Shown here: positions 42,963 to 50,605 of the stretch, in pieces
Position numbering within the stretch: the stretch's first letter is position 1
How the letters are laid out: the number at the start of each line of letters is the position of its first letter
Assembly: GCA_002362105.1 (NCBI GenBank)
Contig: DETD01000025.1
Span: 1-53,854, forward strand
DNA length: 53,854 nt
Reading direction: 5' to 3'
Source of the DNA: Bacteroidales bacterium UBA3297
Lineage (GTDB): Bacteria; Bacteroidota; Bacteroidia; Bacteroidales; Paludibacteraceae
The notes under the pieces: generated by a model
The model's input: only the letters and a program-made list of their open reading frames with translations
Database searches by the model: none
What the model was told of the DNA's origin: nothing
Made by a program: the position numbers and the translations under genes

Positions 42963-43796
42963 ATGGACAATGGAAAAAAATCTGGACAACATAACGATGA
43001 ACCACAGCAACATTCCTGTGGAGGTCTTCATCAAAAGCCAACCCTTCGCGAAATGGCAGTTGCTGACCGATGCGACATACGAGTGTTTGAAACGGGGATT
43101 CAACATAAACCGTATGGAGATGGAGAGGATGGCCAGACTACTCTTGAGCAGACCACCGCAGAACGCCAAGAGACCGAAAGGCTGATTGCCATTGCCAAAG
43201 CCAACGGCCTTTTTGTGGAGCCCGAGACTATTGCGCAATACGGCGACAAGCTGGGGGTCAAGACGGGCGAATGCGAAATCTACTTCAACAGCCAGAGCAA
43301 CCTCATTTTCAAAGTGAAGGACCCTTTCGCCAAATGGATGCTGAAAGAACTGCACGCCGAAGACGCCATCTACGAGCACATTGTGCACAACCTGCTCTTC
43401 CCAAACACCCGCTATAAATTTGTGGGTATTGCCGAACACGAGGGCAACCTGCGCATCGTGCTGTCGCAACCCTACATCTCTTCGTGCAACAAACAGCCCG
43501 ACGACAACGAGATTGTGGAACACCTGGCCTCTCTAGGGTTGGTCGACGACGGACGCTACTACTATGGTAACGACTATGTGTCGGTGACCGACATCGGTTC
43601 GGCCAGCGACAACGTGCTGAAAGGCGATAACGGCGAACTCTACTTTATCGACCCTATCATCAAACTGAAAAGGCCAGCACCCGAAGTCATCGACTTCTTG
43701 CTCTCCGACAAAAACACTCCGAAAATGCCGGCTTCTACCCCACAACAGCCTTGGTGGAAGGTTCTTTGGCAGAGACTTGCGCACCGGACCCATTAA
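42963..43796 (+). CDS. Polyvalent-protein-type kinase domain protein, N-terminus frame uncertain
   Basis: The last 210 residues match the kinase-like domain found in polyvalent proteins of mobile elements: TERLIAIAKANGLFVEP, GECEIYFNSQSNLIFKVKD with candidate Lys117, SVTDIGSASDNVL with Asn217, and LYFIDP with Asp230 (equivalent of the DFG Asp). Here the domain stands alone, not inside a multi-domain phage-type protein. For the first 60 codons an overlapping frame (42970-43185) looks more protein-like (VEVFIKSQPFAKWQLLTDA), which would join the kinase frame by a -1 shift near 43140-43180. So the real protein may be either this frame, a shifted fusion, or two overlapping genes. Confidence 0.7.
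   Translation: MDNGKKSGQHNDEPQQHSCGGLHQKPTLREMAVADRCDIRVFETGIQHKPYGDGEDGQTTLEQTTAERQETERLIAIAKANGLFVEPETIAQYGDKLGVKTGECEIYFNSQSNLIFKVKDPFAKWMLKELHAEDAIYEHIVHNLLFPNTRYKFVGIAEHEGNLRIVLSQPYISSCNKQPDDNEIVEHLASLGLVDDGRYYYGNDYVSVTDIGSASDNVLKGDNGELYFIDPIIKLKRPAPEVIDFLLSDKNTPKMPASTPQQPWWKVLWQRLAHRTH
42970..43185 (+). CDS. Alternative overlapping frame at the 5' end of the kinase gene
   Basis: A 71-codon frame from the ATG at 42970, seven bases after the ATG of the longer frame. Its third-codon-position bases and residues (SNIPVEVFIKSQPF and ECLKRGFNINRMEMERMARLL) look more like a real protein than the longer frame does in this interval. It ends at 43185, where the kinase frame becomes convincing. 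I read it as the true N-terminal segment of one frameshifted gene, or a small overlapping gene. Confidence 0.4.
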   Translation: MEKNLDNITMNHSNIPVEVFIKSQPFAKWQLLTDATYECLKRGFNINRMEMERMARLLLSRPPQNAKRPKG

Positions 43797-43835
43797 CACG
43801 AATCCTTTCTCCTTTTTCCAATTCCCATAAAAAGT

Positions 43836-43875
43836 AAGAAGGGCCAACCACGCCGAAACGTGACTGGCCCTTCTT
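43836..43875. terminator. Bidirectional terminator between the kinase and second C10 genes
   Basis: An 11-bp stem (AAGAAGGGCCA at 43836-43846 with TGGCCCTTCTT at 43865-43875), inner CACG/CGTG pairs, with T or A runs on both sides. It separates genes converging at 43796 and 43895. Confidence 0.85.
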
Positions 43876-43894
43876 CCTTATTGTTAAAAGACAT

Positions 43895-45148
43895 TTATTT
43901 CTCTAGACCATCAGTGTCTAATTCCTGGTTTTCGGCTTGAGGTTTTGGCCATGCATAGAAAGAGTCTAGGCCATACATATATTTATGGTTTCTATTGGCG
44001 TGGTACTTGTTGTCGTACTCAATTGCAGCATCAACATCGAAGCAGCCAGCGGCAAACCAACCATCGCAGTCACCACCCCATCCCCAATTGATGTGGAAAT
44101 AGGTGTCGCCCTCCACCACATTTGCAGAGTCAGAAGCAGAGCGGAATTGTTCTATGCGGTAGCCGTCCATAAGCCAAGTGTGCCCGCCGCTGGCCGTTGC
44201 ACTGGAAACCATAACAGGATGCTGTTCCGAAATACTATTTAGAACGGAACCACTGGAATAGAATGATACCCCCTGCGTATGGTAGTCATATTCTTGTAAA
44301 TAGGTAAGAGCGTCGTACCCTAACACACCAACGGCACATCCATTAAAACGCTTCGGTAGGTCGCGCCAAAGCGAACGGAACAATATACCGACCCACGTCT
44401 TGTGAAAGTCATCAAGTTCTTGGGCATGCTTTTTAGCCGTCATTTCTGGCATCATTTCAATGCCTGGCTGGTTATAATAGCCAATCAACTGTGCCAAGGC
44501 CGTAATAGTGCAACCCGTGTAGTAAGGATATCCAGAAGGGCAGGTGTCAAGAAAAGCATTGTAAGGGGCAGTCTGGTTCCAAGCCGTCTTAATCAGCGGC
44601 CCCACCTGTTTGGCGGAGATAGGGATAAGGCTGTCGCCATCGGCCGTGGTATTTTTCAAACCTTTGGAGCTCTTTGTTGACCGTGCTACAGCAGCGGCAA
44701 TCTTACGCTCGGTGTAGTTCTTAATATGGTCCAACAAATCTCTGAATCCGGGGTTATCCGTGTCCTCGCTGAAATGTCCCTCGTCAGCGCACACCACCAC
44801 CTTGTCGACCACACGTCTGTCGGCAGCAATAATGGCAAAACCGGCGTCACCCTTGAAATTGCAAACAAAAGCAATGGTATCCCGGCTGTTTTCTCCACCC
44901 ATCAGTGCGTTCACCGATGCCACCTCGCGCTTAATCTGTGTGCCTTCGTTAGCAAAGAAAGACTCTGCCGCAATCAACGCATCCTTCTCTGCCGACTCTT
45001 TCCCAACAGTGTAAGATTGTGCGTCCTTCTTGGGGAGTTCGTTGTCATCGTAGAAAGGGCGCTCATCTTGCTCGCAACCCACGAAGTTTGTGCAAACGCC
45101 CATTAGCAACGCTACACTTGACATGTACAGGCCATACTTTTTTTTCAT
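43895..45148 (-). CDS. C10 family cysteine protease (streptopain-like), second paralogue
   Basis: A 417-residue secreted protease precursor closely related to the one at 38887-40068. Signal with NFVGC (Cys25), a SpeB-type propeptide with GDAGFAIIAAD, nucleophile Cys213 (YYTGCTITALAQ), catalytic His323 (GGHTWLMDGYR), and FHINWGWGGDCDGWF. Both share the segment DDFHKTWVGILFRS not expected in streptopain itself. It carries an extra polar C-terminal tail of about 15 residues (KPQAENQELDTDG). The two genes are separated by 3.8 kb with other secreted-protein genes, so they arose by duplication and later divergence. Confidence 0.9.
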   Translation of the reverse strand: MKKKYGLYMSSVALLMGVCTNFVGCEQDERPFYDDNELPKKDAQSYTVGKESAEKDALIAAESFFANEGTQIKREVASVNALMGGENSRDTIAFVCNFKGDAGFAIIAADRRVVDKVVVCADEGHFSEDTDNPGFRDLLDHIKNYTERKIAAAVARSTKSSKGLKNTTADGDSLIPISAKQVGPLIKTAWNQTAPYNAFLDTCPSGYPYYTGCTITALAQLIGYYNQPGIEMMPEMTAKKHAQELDDFHKTWVGILFRSLWRDLPKRFNGCAVGVLGYDALTYLQEYDYHTQGVSFYSSGSVLNSISEQHPVMVSSATASGGHTWLMDGYRIEQFRSASDSANVVEGDTYFHINWGWGGDCDGWFAAGCFDVDAAIEYDNKYHANRNHKYMYGLDSFYAWPKPQAENQELDTDGLEK

Positions 45149-45373
45149 ATCCTATGTGTTAATACTGAGTGATTGTTTAAATTCAATTCAAAACTAATTT
45201 GAGAAGTCACCTTCTCTATTTAAATATTGATTATCAATTCAATAAGCAGATAATTTTCACGACATCAACAAACAAAACAAAAAAGCAAATAATTATCTAA
45301 CAGATCTCACCGATAATCAGTGGAAAGTTATAGAAAAGTTTTGGGATGTGCAAGAAGACAAACCCAATAAGAG

Positions 45374-45408
45374 AGAAACGGGCAGCCCCAGCAGGTGCGC
45401 CCGTTTCT
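45374..45408. other. GC-rich 10-bp hairpin between the C10 gene and the repeat array
   Basis: AGAAACGGGC (45374-45383) pairs perfectly with GCCCGTTTCT (45399-45408) around a 15-base loop. No T run follows on either strand, so I do not call it a standard terminator. It sits 10 bases before the tandem repeats and could be a regulatory structure or protein site. Confidence 0.6.
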
Positions 45409-45417
45409 GTATGTCAC

Positions 45418-45570
45418 AATTCCCTCATTTTTTTGTAACCAACCGCCAATAATTCCCTCATTTTTTTGTAACCAACTGTCAATAATTCCCTCATTTTTTT
45501 GTAACCAACCGCCAATAATTCCCTCATCTTTTTGTAACCAACCGCCAATAATTCCCTCATTTTTTGTAAC
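45418..45570 (+). repeat. 33-bp tandem repeat array, four full copies and one partial
   Basis: Copies begin at 45418, 45451, 45484, 45517 and 45550 (the last is partial, about 21 bases). Each starts AATTCCCTCA, continues with a run of T and GTAACC, and ends CAACCGCCAAT or a close variant. T-run length is seven in the first three copies, interrupted by C in the fourth, six in the fifth. A period of 33 keeps frames open on both strands, so the apparent ORFs here are not genes. The final copy runs directly into a TAACTTCG sequence (45567-45574), one base from a -7 box, before the AAA ATPase gene. Confidence 0.9.
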
Positions 45571-45607
45571 TTCGCAGCACAAAACAACCCCTAAAAAGCT
45601 AACGACT

Positions 45608-46942
45608 ATGTACTTAAAGAGAAAAATAGACATTTTTCTGAAAGAGTGGAAAAATAGCAGCGAAAAAATGCCCCTTATCATCAAGGGAGCACGACAGATT
45701 GGGAAGAGCGAATCCATTCTGCATTTTGCGCATTCAAACTACCACAACATAGTGTACATCAACTTCGCAACCGACCATAAATACAAAGCCATCACCACCG
45801 ACGGCTATACACCGGAAAGTATTATAAAAAACCTGTCGAAAATAAATCCGCAATTCAAGTTCGTGGCCGGTGACACCATCATTATTTTCGACGAGTTACA
45901 AGATTTTCCCGAGATTGCAACCAGTTTGAAGTTCTTTAAGCTAGACGGGCGGTTCGACGTCATCTGTAGCGGTTCGCTACTGGGCATCAACTACAACAAG
46001 ATAGAAAGCAACAGCGTAGGCTACAAACAAGACTACGAAATGCACTCGCTCGACTTTGAGGAATTCCTCTGGGCCAACAACGTCCCCGACGAGCAAATTA
46101 ACGAAATGCTGTCGCACGTATTAGCAAAAAAGCCTTTCAACGAGTTGGAAATGGAGTTATACAACAACTACTTCAAAGACTTCTGTATTTTGGGCGGAAT
46201 GCCGAAAATAACAGCTTCCTTCATTGAGAAAAAGACTTTCGAGAATTCGCTCCAACTGCAACGGCAACTGGCGAAAGACTACCGGGAAGACGTCAGAAAA
46301 TATGCCGACGGGATGGACCAGTCGCGCATTTTAAACGTTTTCGACCATATCCCCACCCAGTTGGCCAAGGAGAACAAAAAATTCCAGATTTCGAAAGTCT
46401 CCACTGGAGCCCGATTTAAAGACTACCGAGGATGCGTAGAATGGCTCAACGATGCCGGCATCGTCAACGTCTGCTACCGTTTGTCGTTTCCCGAACTGCC
46501 TTTAAAGGGCAATTACGACGACAACAAATTCAAACTCTATTTCTGCGACACCGGTTTGCTGATCGCCTCTCTGGAAGACGAGGCACAAGAAGACCTGCGG
46601 TCAAACAACAACTTCGGAGTCTACAAGGGTGGGCTCTACGAGAACATTGTTGCCGAGGCGCTGAAAAAGCAGGGCTACGACCTCTTCTACTACAAAAAAG
46701 ACGATTCGACACTAGAGGAAGATTTCTTCGTTAGAACCAAAACCGCGCTGGTTCCCGTAGAGGTGAAAGCCAACAACGGGAGGTCAAAATCGCTCCGTAC
46801 GCTAATCGAAAGTGACCACTACCCCGACATAAAATTCGGCATCAAGCTCGGCAAAGCGAACATCGGTTTTGAAAACAACATCTTCACCATCCCCTATTTT
46901 TGCAGTTTTCTCTTAAAGCGCGTTTTAAAGGAGATGGATTAG
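45608..46942 (+). CDS. AAA ATPase with DUF4143 (PD-(D/E)XK-like) C-terminal domain
   Basis: A 444-residue protein. Walker A is GARQIGKS (27-34), Walker B IIIFDELQD (91-99) and sensor-like SGSLLG follows. The C-terminal domain has GGLYENIVAEAL, then an acidic EEDFFV segment and VPVEVKA, consistent with the nuclease-like DUF4143 fold. Such proteins are numerous in Bacteroidota; their role is unknown, though links to mobile or defence functions have been suggested. I chose the ATG at 45608: the frame upstream, to 45395, is made of the repeat array and encodes only an 11-residue repeat. Confidence 0.88.
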   Translation: MYLKRKIDIFLKEWKNSSEKMPLIIKGARQIGKSESILHFAHSNYHNIVYINFATDHKYKAITTDGYTPESIIKNLSKINPQFKFVAGDTIIIFDELQDFPEIATSLKFFKLDGRFDVICSGSLLGINYNKIESNSVGYKQDYEMHSLDFEEFLWANNVPDEQINEMLSHVLAKKPFNELEMELYNNYFKDFCILGGMPKITASFIEKKTFENSLQLQRQLAKDYREDVRKYADGMDQSRILNVFDHIPTQLAKENKKFQISKVSTGARFKDYRGCVEWLNDAGIVNVCYRLSFPELPLKGNYDDNKFKLYFCDTGLLIASLEDEAQEDLRSNNNFGVYKGGLYENIVAEALKKQGYDLFYYKKDDSTLEEDFFVRTKTALVPVEVKANNGRSKSLRTLIESDHYPDIKFGIKLGKANIGFENNIFTIPYFCSFLLKRVLKEMD

Positions 46943-46978
46943 CGGCAGGCGCTACCGGACGGGCGGTAGCGCAGCCGA

Positions 46979-48616
46979 TTACTTCTTGCGTTCAAGTTCG
47001 TTGAGGTTCTCCATCTTCTTGCGTTTCAAGAAGTCGTAAATACCTTCAAGGTGTTCGGTCACCTTCTTGTTTCCGAACTCGTACACCTTGGTCACCAGTC
47101 CGTCGAGGAAGTCACGGTCGTGCGAAACCACAATAAGGGTGCCGTCGAAATCTTTCAGGGCCGATTTTAGAATATCTTTGGTCTTGAGGTCGAGGTGGTT
47201 GGTCGGCTCGTCGAGGATGAGCAGGTTAACCGGCTCAAGCAACAGTTTGATCATTGCCAAGCGGGTACGCTCGCCACCCGACAACACCTTCACCTTCTTG
47301 GCCGAGTTCTCGCCGCCAAACATAAAGGCGCCCAGCAAGTCCTTAATCTTGTTACGGATTTCGCCCTTAGCCACATCGTCGATGGTTTGGAACACCGTAA
47401 GCTCGCCGTCGAGCAGCGAAGCCTGGTTTTGTGCGAAGTAGCCAATCATCACATTATGTCCGATTTGCAGTTTGCCGTCGTGTTCAATCTCGTTCATGAT
47501 GCACTTCACCATGGTCGACTTACCCTCGCCGTTCTTACCCACGAAGGCCACTTTGTCGCCACGTTCAATGGTGAACGACGCATTTTTGAAGACCAGGTGG
47601 TCGCCATAGCTCTTCCCCACCCCGTCGGCAATAACCGGGTAGTTGCCCGAGCGCGGCGAAGGCGGGAATTTGAGTCGGAGTGCCGAAGTGTCCTCTTCAT
47701 CCACCTCCACCAGTTCCAGTTTCTCCAGCATCTTCACACGGCTCTGCACTTGCAGGGTTTTACTGTAAGTGCCCTTAAAGCGCTCGATGAAGTCTTTGGT
47801 TTCCTGAATCATTTTCTGTTGTTCCTCGTACTGTTTCTGCTGCTGTTCGCGGCGTTCCTTGCGGAGTTCGAGGTAGTGCGAGTAGTTGACCTTGTAGTCG
47901 TAGATGCGTCCCATTGTCACCTCAATAGTACGGGTGGTGATATGGTCGACAAAAGCGCGGTCGTGCGAAATAACGATAACCGCCTTTGCGCTCTCCACTA
48001 AAAAGTCTTCAAGCCACTGAATAGACTCAATGTCGAGGTGGTTGGTTGGCTCGTCGAGCAGGATGACGTCCGGTTTCCGGAGCAAGATTTTCGCCAACTC
48101 GATGCGCATACGCCATCCGCCGCTGAACTGGCTGGTCGGTTTCTGGAAATCGTCGCGTTCAAAGCCGAGCCCCAGCAGCGTTTTTTCCACATCTTCCTCA
48201 TAGTTCGTCTGTTCAATAGAATAGAACTGTTCGCTCAACGCCGACACCTTCTCAATCAGCTGCATATAGCTGTCGCTTTCGTAGTCGGTGCGGGTAGCCA
48301 GTTCGTTATTCATCTGTTCAATTTCCTTCTCCATAGCGAAAAGCTCGGCAAAAGCCTGCGATGCCTCTTCAAACACCGTGCGGTGGTCTTCGGTCATCAG
48401 GTGCTGCGGCAGGTAGGCCACAACCGTCCCCTTTGGGGCGGTAACCACACCACGGGTAGGCTGTTGCACGCCGGCCAGAATCTTCAACAGGGTCGACTTG
48501 CCAGCGCCATTCTTACCCATAAGGGCTATACGGTCTTTCTCGTTCACCTGGAACGATATATTCTCAAATAAGGTTGACCCCGAGAACTCGACGGTCAAGT
48601 TATCTACTGAAATCAT
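46979..48616 (-). CDS. ABC-F family ATP-binding protein
   Basis: A 545-residue soluble protein with two ABC ATPase domains and no membrane part. Walker A motifs are GKNGAGKS (34-41) and GKNGEGKS, with LSGGERTRLAMIKLLL and two DEPTNHLD Walker B motifs. The long linker with coiled-coil Arg/Glu-rich helices (ELRKERREQQQKQYEEQQK) fits ABC-F proteins, which act on the ribosome in translation or antibiotic protection. It lacks the features needed to assign a specific subgroup. The ATG at 48616 is chosen because a TTG at 48649 lies in the promoter box. Confidence 0.9.
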   Translation of the reverse strand: MISVDNLTVEFSGSTLFENISFQVNEKDRIALMGKNGAGKSTLLKILAGVQQPTRGVVTAPKGTVVAYLPQHLMTEDHRTVFEEASQAFAELFAMEKEIEQMNNELATRTDYESDSYMQLIEKVSALSEQFYSIEQTNYEEDVEKTLLGLGFERDDFQKPTSQFSGGWRMRIELAKILLRKPDVILLDEPTNHLDIESIQWLEDFLVESAKAVIVISHDRAFVDHITTRTIEVTMGRIYDYKVNYSHYLELRKERREQQQKQYEEQQKMIQETKDFIERFKGTYSKTLQVQSRVKMLEKLELVEVDEEDTSALRLKFPPSPRSGNYPVIADGVGKSYGDHLVFKNASFTIERGDKVAFVGKNGEGKSTMVKCIMNEIEHDGKLQIGHNVMIGYFAQNQASLLDGELTVFQTIDDVAKGEIRNKIKDLLGAFMFGGENSAKKVKVLSGGERTRLAMIKLLLEPVNLLILDEPTNHLDLKTKDILKSALKDFDGTLIVVSHDRDFLDGLVTKVYEFGNKKVTEHLEGIYDFLKRKKMENLNELERKK

Positions 48617-48646
48617 ATAATTTAGTTTGCTTTTCGGTTTCGGGCG

Positions 48647-48654
48647 CAAAGTTA
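48647..48654 (-). promoter_or_regulatory. TAACTTTG -7 box before the ABC-F gene
   Basis: An exact TAnnTTTG match on the minus strand, 31 bases before the ATG at 48616. Confidence 0.5.
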
Positions 48655-48876
48655 CTAAAAACTAATTAGTGCAACGCATGTCTACTTTTCCGAGTTGGCG
48701 CAACGGAGCCATAAAAAGCCGTGAAACGGCTGTTTTCAAGGACGCTTTTTTCAAAGAAACGCACGCGCTGCAACTGGCGCGAGGCCACACCGGCAGGAAG
48801 AGCCACGCAAAAAAGCCCATTTTTTCTGTGCCGACAGAAGAGGAGAAAAACATATACCGGTAATGTTATTTTTATG

Positions 48877-48884
48877 TAACTTTG
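48877..48884 (+). promoter_or_regulatory. TAACTTTG -7 box before the YD-like lipoprotein gene
   Basis: An exact TAnnTTTG match 28 bases before the ATG at 48912. Confidence 0.5.
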
Positions 48885-48911
48885 CACCAGATTTCAAAGG
48901 AACTACATGCG

Positions 48912-49583
48912 ATGAAAAGAATTGCTATTGCCTGTATGGCCGCCTCTCTGCTTACGGCCTGCGGCCAATCTGCCGACAATGCGACAGAACAGAATGTAAA
49001 ACAGACTACCACCGACTCCCTTCAAATGGACAAATTTGAATCGGCCGACGGGCGATTCCTTGATGTGCGCGGCAAAGTGGCCAAACTCGTTGTGAAGTCT
49101 ACCGACTGCGACACACTGGGCAACCCTACGGTGGAAGACTGGAGCGTAAAAATTTACACTTTCGACAAACACGGCATTGCTTCACGCATGGAGAAATACT
49201 CCGACGAGAAAATCACACGCGACCTGAAAGGACGCATCACCAAGGTGGAACGCCTCATCGACGGCTACAAGACCAGGGTGGAATACACCTACAACAAACA
49301 GAACATGGTGAAGAGTGCGACCACACAAACCGAAGACTGGAACGGCACCAAAATCTACCACTACAACGAACTGCAGGAACTGGTCTCTTCTGTTGAAGAG
49401 TCGGAAGACAGCAAGGAAGTGGAGACGTTCACCATCCTCGACCGTGACGACCACGGCAACTGGACCAAACGTCTGGTGGTAACCTCTAACGACAGCGACC
49501 TGAACGAGGACGCTGAAGGGGAAGACAATGAAGATGATGAAGAAACCCTCGGCTTGGAAGTCAGAGAGATTACCTACAAGTAA
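48912..49583 (+). CDS. Lipoprotein with YD/RHS-repeat-like segments
   Basis: A 223-residue lipoprotein (lipobox LLTAC, Cys17). After a Thr/Asn/Asp linker it contains repeat-like stretches such as MEKYSDEKITRDLKGRITKVE, VEYTYNKQNMVKSA, and DRDDHGNWTKRLVV, which follow the Y-x-D-x-x-G-R pattern of YD/RHS proteins. It ends in a strongly acidic tail. It is probably a surface protein. The adjacency to RHS cassettes on the opposite strand may be accidental. The ATG at 48912 follows a promoter box; a longer frame from a TTG at 48882 overlaps the box. Confidence 0.75.
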   Translation: MKRIAIACMAASLLTACGQSADNATEQNVKQTTTDSLQMDKFESADGRFLDVRGKVAKLVVKSTDCDTLGNPTVEDWSVKIYTFDKHGIASRMEKYSDEKITRDLKGRITKVERLIDGYKTRVEYTYNKQNMVKSATTQTEDWNGTKIYHYNELQELVSSVEESEDSKEVETFTILDRDDHGNWTKRLVVTSNDSDLNEDAEGEDNEDDEETLGLEVREITYK

Positions 49584-49607
49584 TATTCAGAATTTTACAC
49601 TACACAG

Positions 49608-49646
49608 GAAGGGCGGCATCCGTTTACAACAGATGTCGCCCTTTTT
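49608..49646 (+). terminator. Intrinsic terminator after the YD-like lipoprotein gene
   Basis: AGGGCG-G-CATC pairs with GATG-T-CGCCCT around an 10-base loop, followed by five T. It lies 25 bases after the stop at 49583. Confidence 0.8.
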
Positions 49647-49819
49647 GCGTCAAAAGAAGTCCGGCAGCGTTCAGATGACAGAATCACCGCCCATCTTCTC
49701 AATTTCATCCTTGCGAATAGAAAGTCCGCGCATTTCATCGTCGGAAACGACCTTCGGATCTTCTCCGTATCGGTTGTCTCCAACATAACCATCCTTAACA
49801 AGCCGGAAAGGCGAAAAGC

Positions 49820-50038
49820 CTACAAGTGCAAACGGAGCACACGTATAGGGCGTCCGGCCCCACGGTACATACTTTCGTCTTCAGCCGTTTCTCCCGTAGC
49901 GACAAATCCGCACTTTTCCATCACCCGTCCAGAAGCCGGATTATCTATAAAATGTCCGCTTATTAACGACTTGATGTCCGTTGTACTGCGGATGTGTTCA
50001 ATCAATAATTTTCTTTGTAATACAAATACGGATACCAT
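49820..50038 (-). pseudogene. C-terminal remnant of a GNAT (RimJ/RimL-like) acetyltransferase
   Basis: The readable part, about 50 residues, has the end of a RimJ-type GNAT fold: a helix then GHFIDNPASGRVMEKCGFVATGET, the typical N-x-x-S-x-x-V-x-x-K-x-GF block, and a normal short tail ending RLHL. The upstream N-terminal half (acetyl-CoA binding loop and first strands) is missing: just before this block the DNA becomes the 3' end of the hypothetical gene at 50002-50598. A further minus-strand open stretch at about 49671-49830 (LVKDGYVGDN...MGGDSVI) has protein-like composition and could be the tail of another lost gene. Confidence 0.7.
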
Positions 50039-50598
50039 TTCCTCTGATAAGAATCAAACAACCTCTGTTCAATCCAACTGCGAAAAAAAACTAATCTATC
50101 TAAAAAAATATCAGTTTTATTTCTTTCAATCAAAGTACATATTAAAATAGTATGATCATCAAGTGATACTGATGTTCCATTCTCTGACCAATCAACAGCC
50201 ATATTATAGTCATATAAAAATGTATCTTTTATACACGTGTTAATATCCCACTTATTCATTTTATGATTTAAATCAAAATGGACCAACTCAAATTTTTCTG
50301 CGTTCATTGTGTCATTTTTATATTCAAACCGATAGTTGAAATAATTAGTTAATACATTAACATGATAATTTCGAAAAATATAATCATAGCTTTCAATAAC
50401 AAGTAAAGTGTCATTGTTTATATAGAACGAATCAGAAATCAAATGCACGCATTCATATCTTTTTTGTCTGAAATCTAAATCTACAGCGCATATAGCACCA
50501 CAGGAGTCGGCCAATGACAACGTGTATAAAAGTTTTTTTTCTTCTGCATAACAACACAATGATGTCAACAGAGAAATAATAAATAATCGAATTCGCAT
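50002..50598 (-). CDS. Candidate immunity protein of the downstream RHS cassette
   Basis: A 198-residue, AT-rich-coded protein with an N-terminal export signal (MRIRLFIISLLTSLCCYAEEKK) and no family I recognise. It is rich in Asp, Asn and Tyr. It starts seven bases after the stop codon of the RHS toxin gene at 50606-51571, the usual place of an immunity gene. A secreted or periplasmic immunity protein would fit a toxin acting outside the cytoplasm. The assignment is by position only. Its 3' end runs into the GNAT remnant. Confidence 0.6.
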   Translation of the reverse strand: MRIRLFIISLLTSLCCYAEEKKLLYTLSLADSCGAICAVDLDFRQKRYECVHLISDSFYINNDTLLVIESYDYIFRNYHVNVLTNYFNYRFEYKNDTMNAEKFELVHFDLNHKMNKWDINTCIKDTFLYDYNMAVDWSENGTSVSLDDHTILICTLIERNKTDIFLDRLVFFRSWIEQRLFDSYQRKWYPYLYYKENY

Positions 50599-50605
50599 AG
50601 GTCTT

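Noticed and set aside
45418..45570. CRISPR array
   Set aside because: Units are directly adjacent without spacers and number only about five; this is a simple tandem repeat.
45328..45717. 129-codon minus-strand frame and the 5' extension of the AAA ATPase frame
   Set aside because: Both are made open by the 33-bp tandem repeat, which has a period divisible by three; they encode only an 11-residue repeat.
48669..48863. 64-codon plus-strand frame between the ABC-F and YD-like lipoprotein genes
   Set aside because: Sits over divergent promoters, with no family match; contains only a short AGCCGT/ACGGCT hairpin without a T run.
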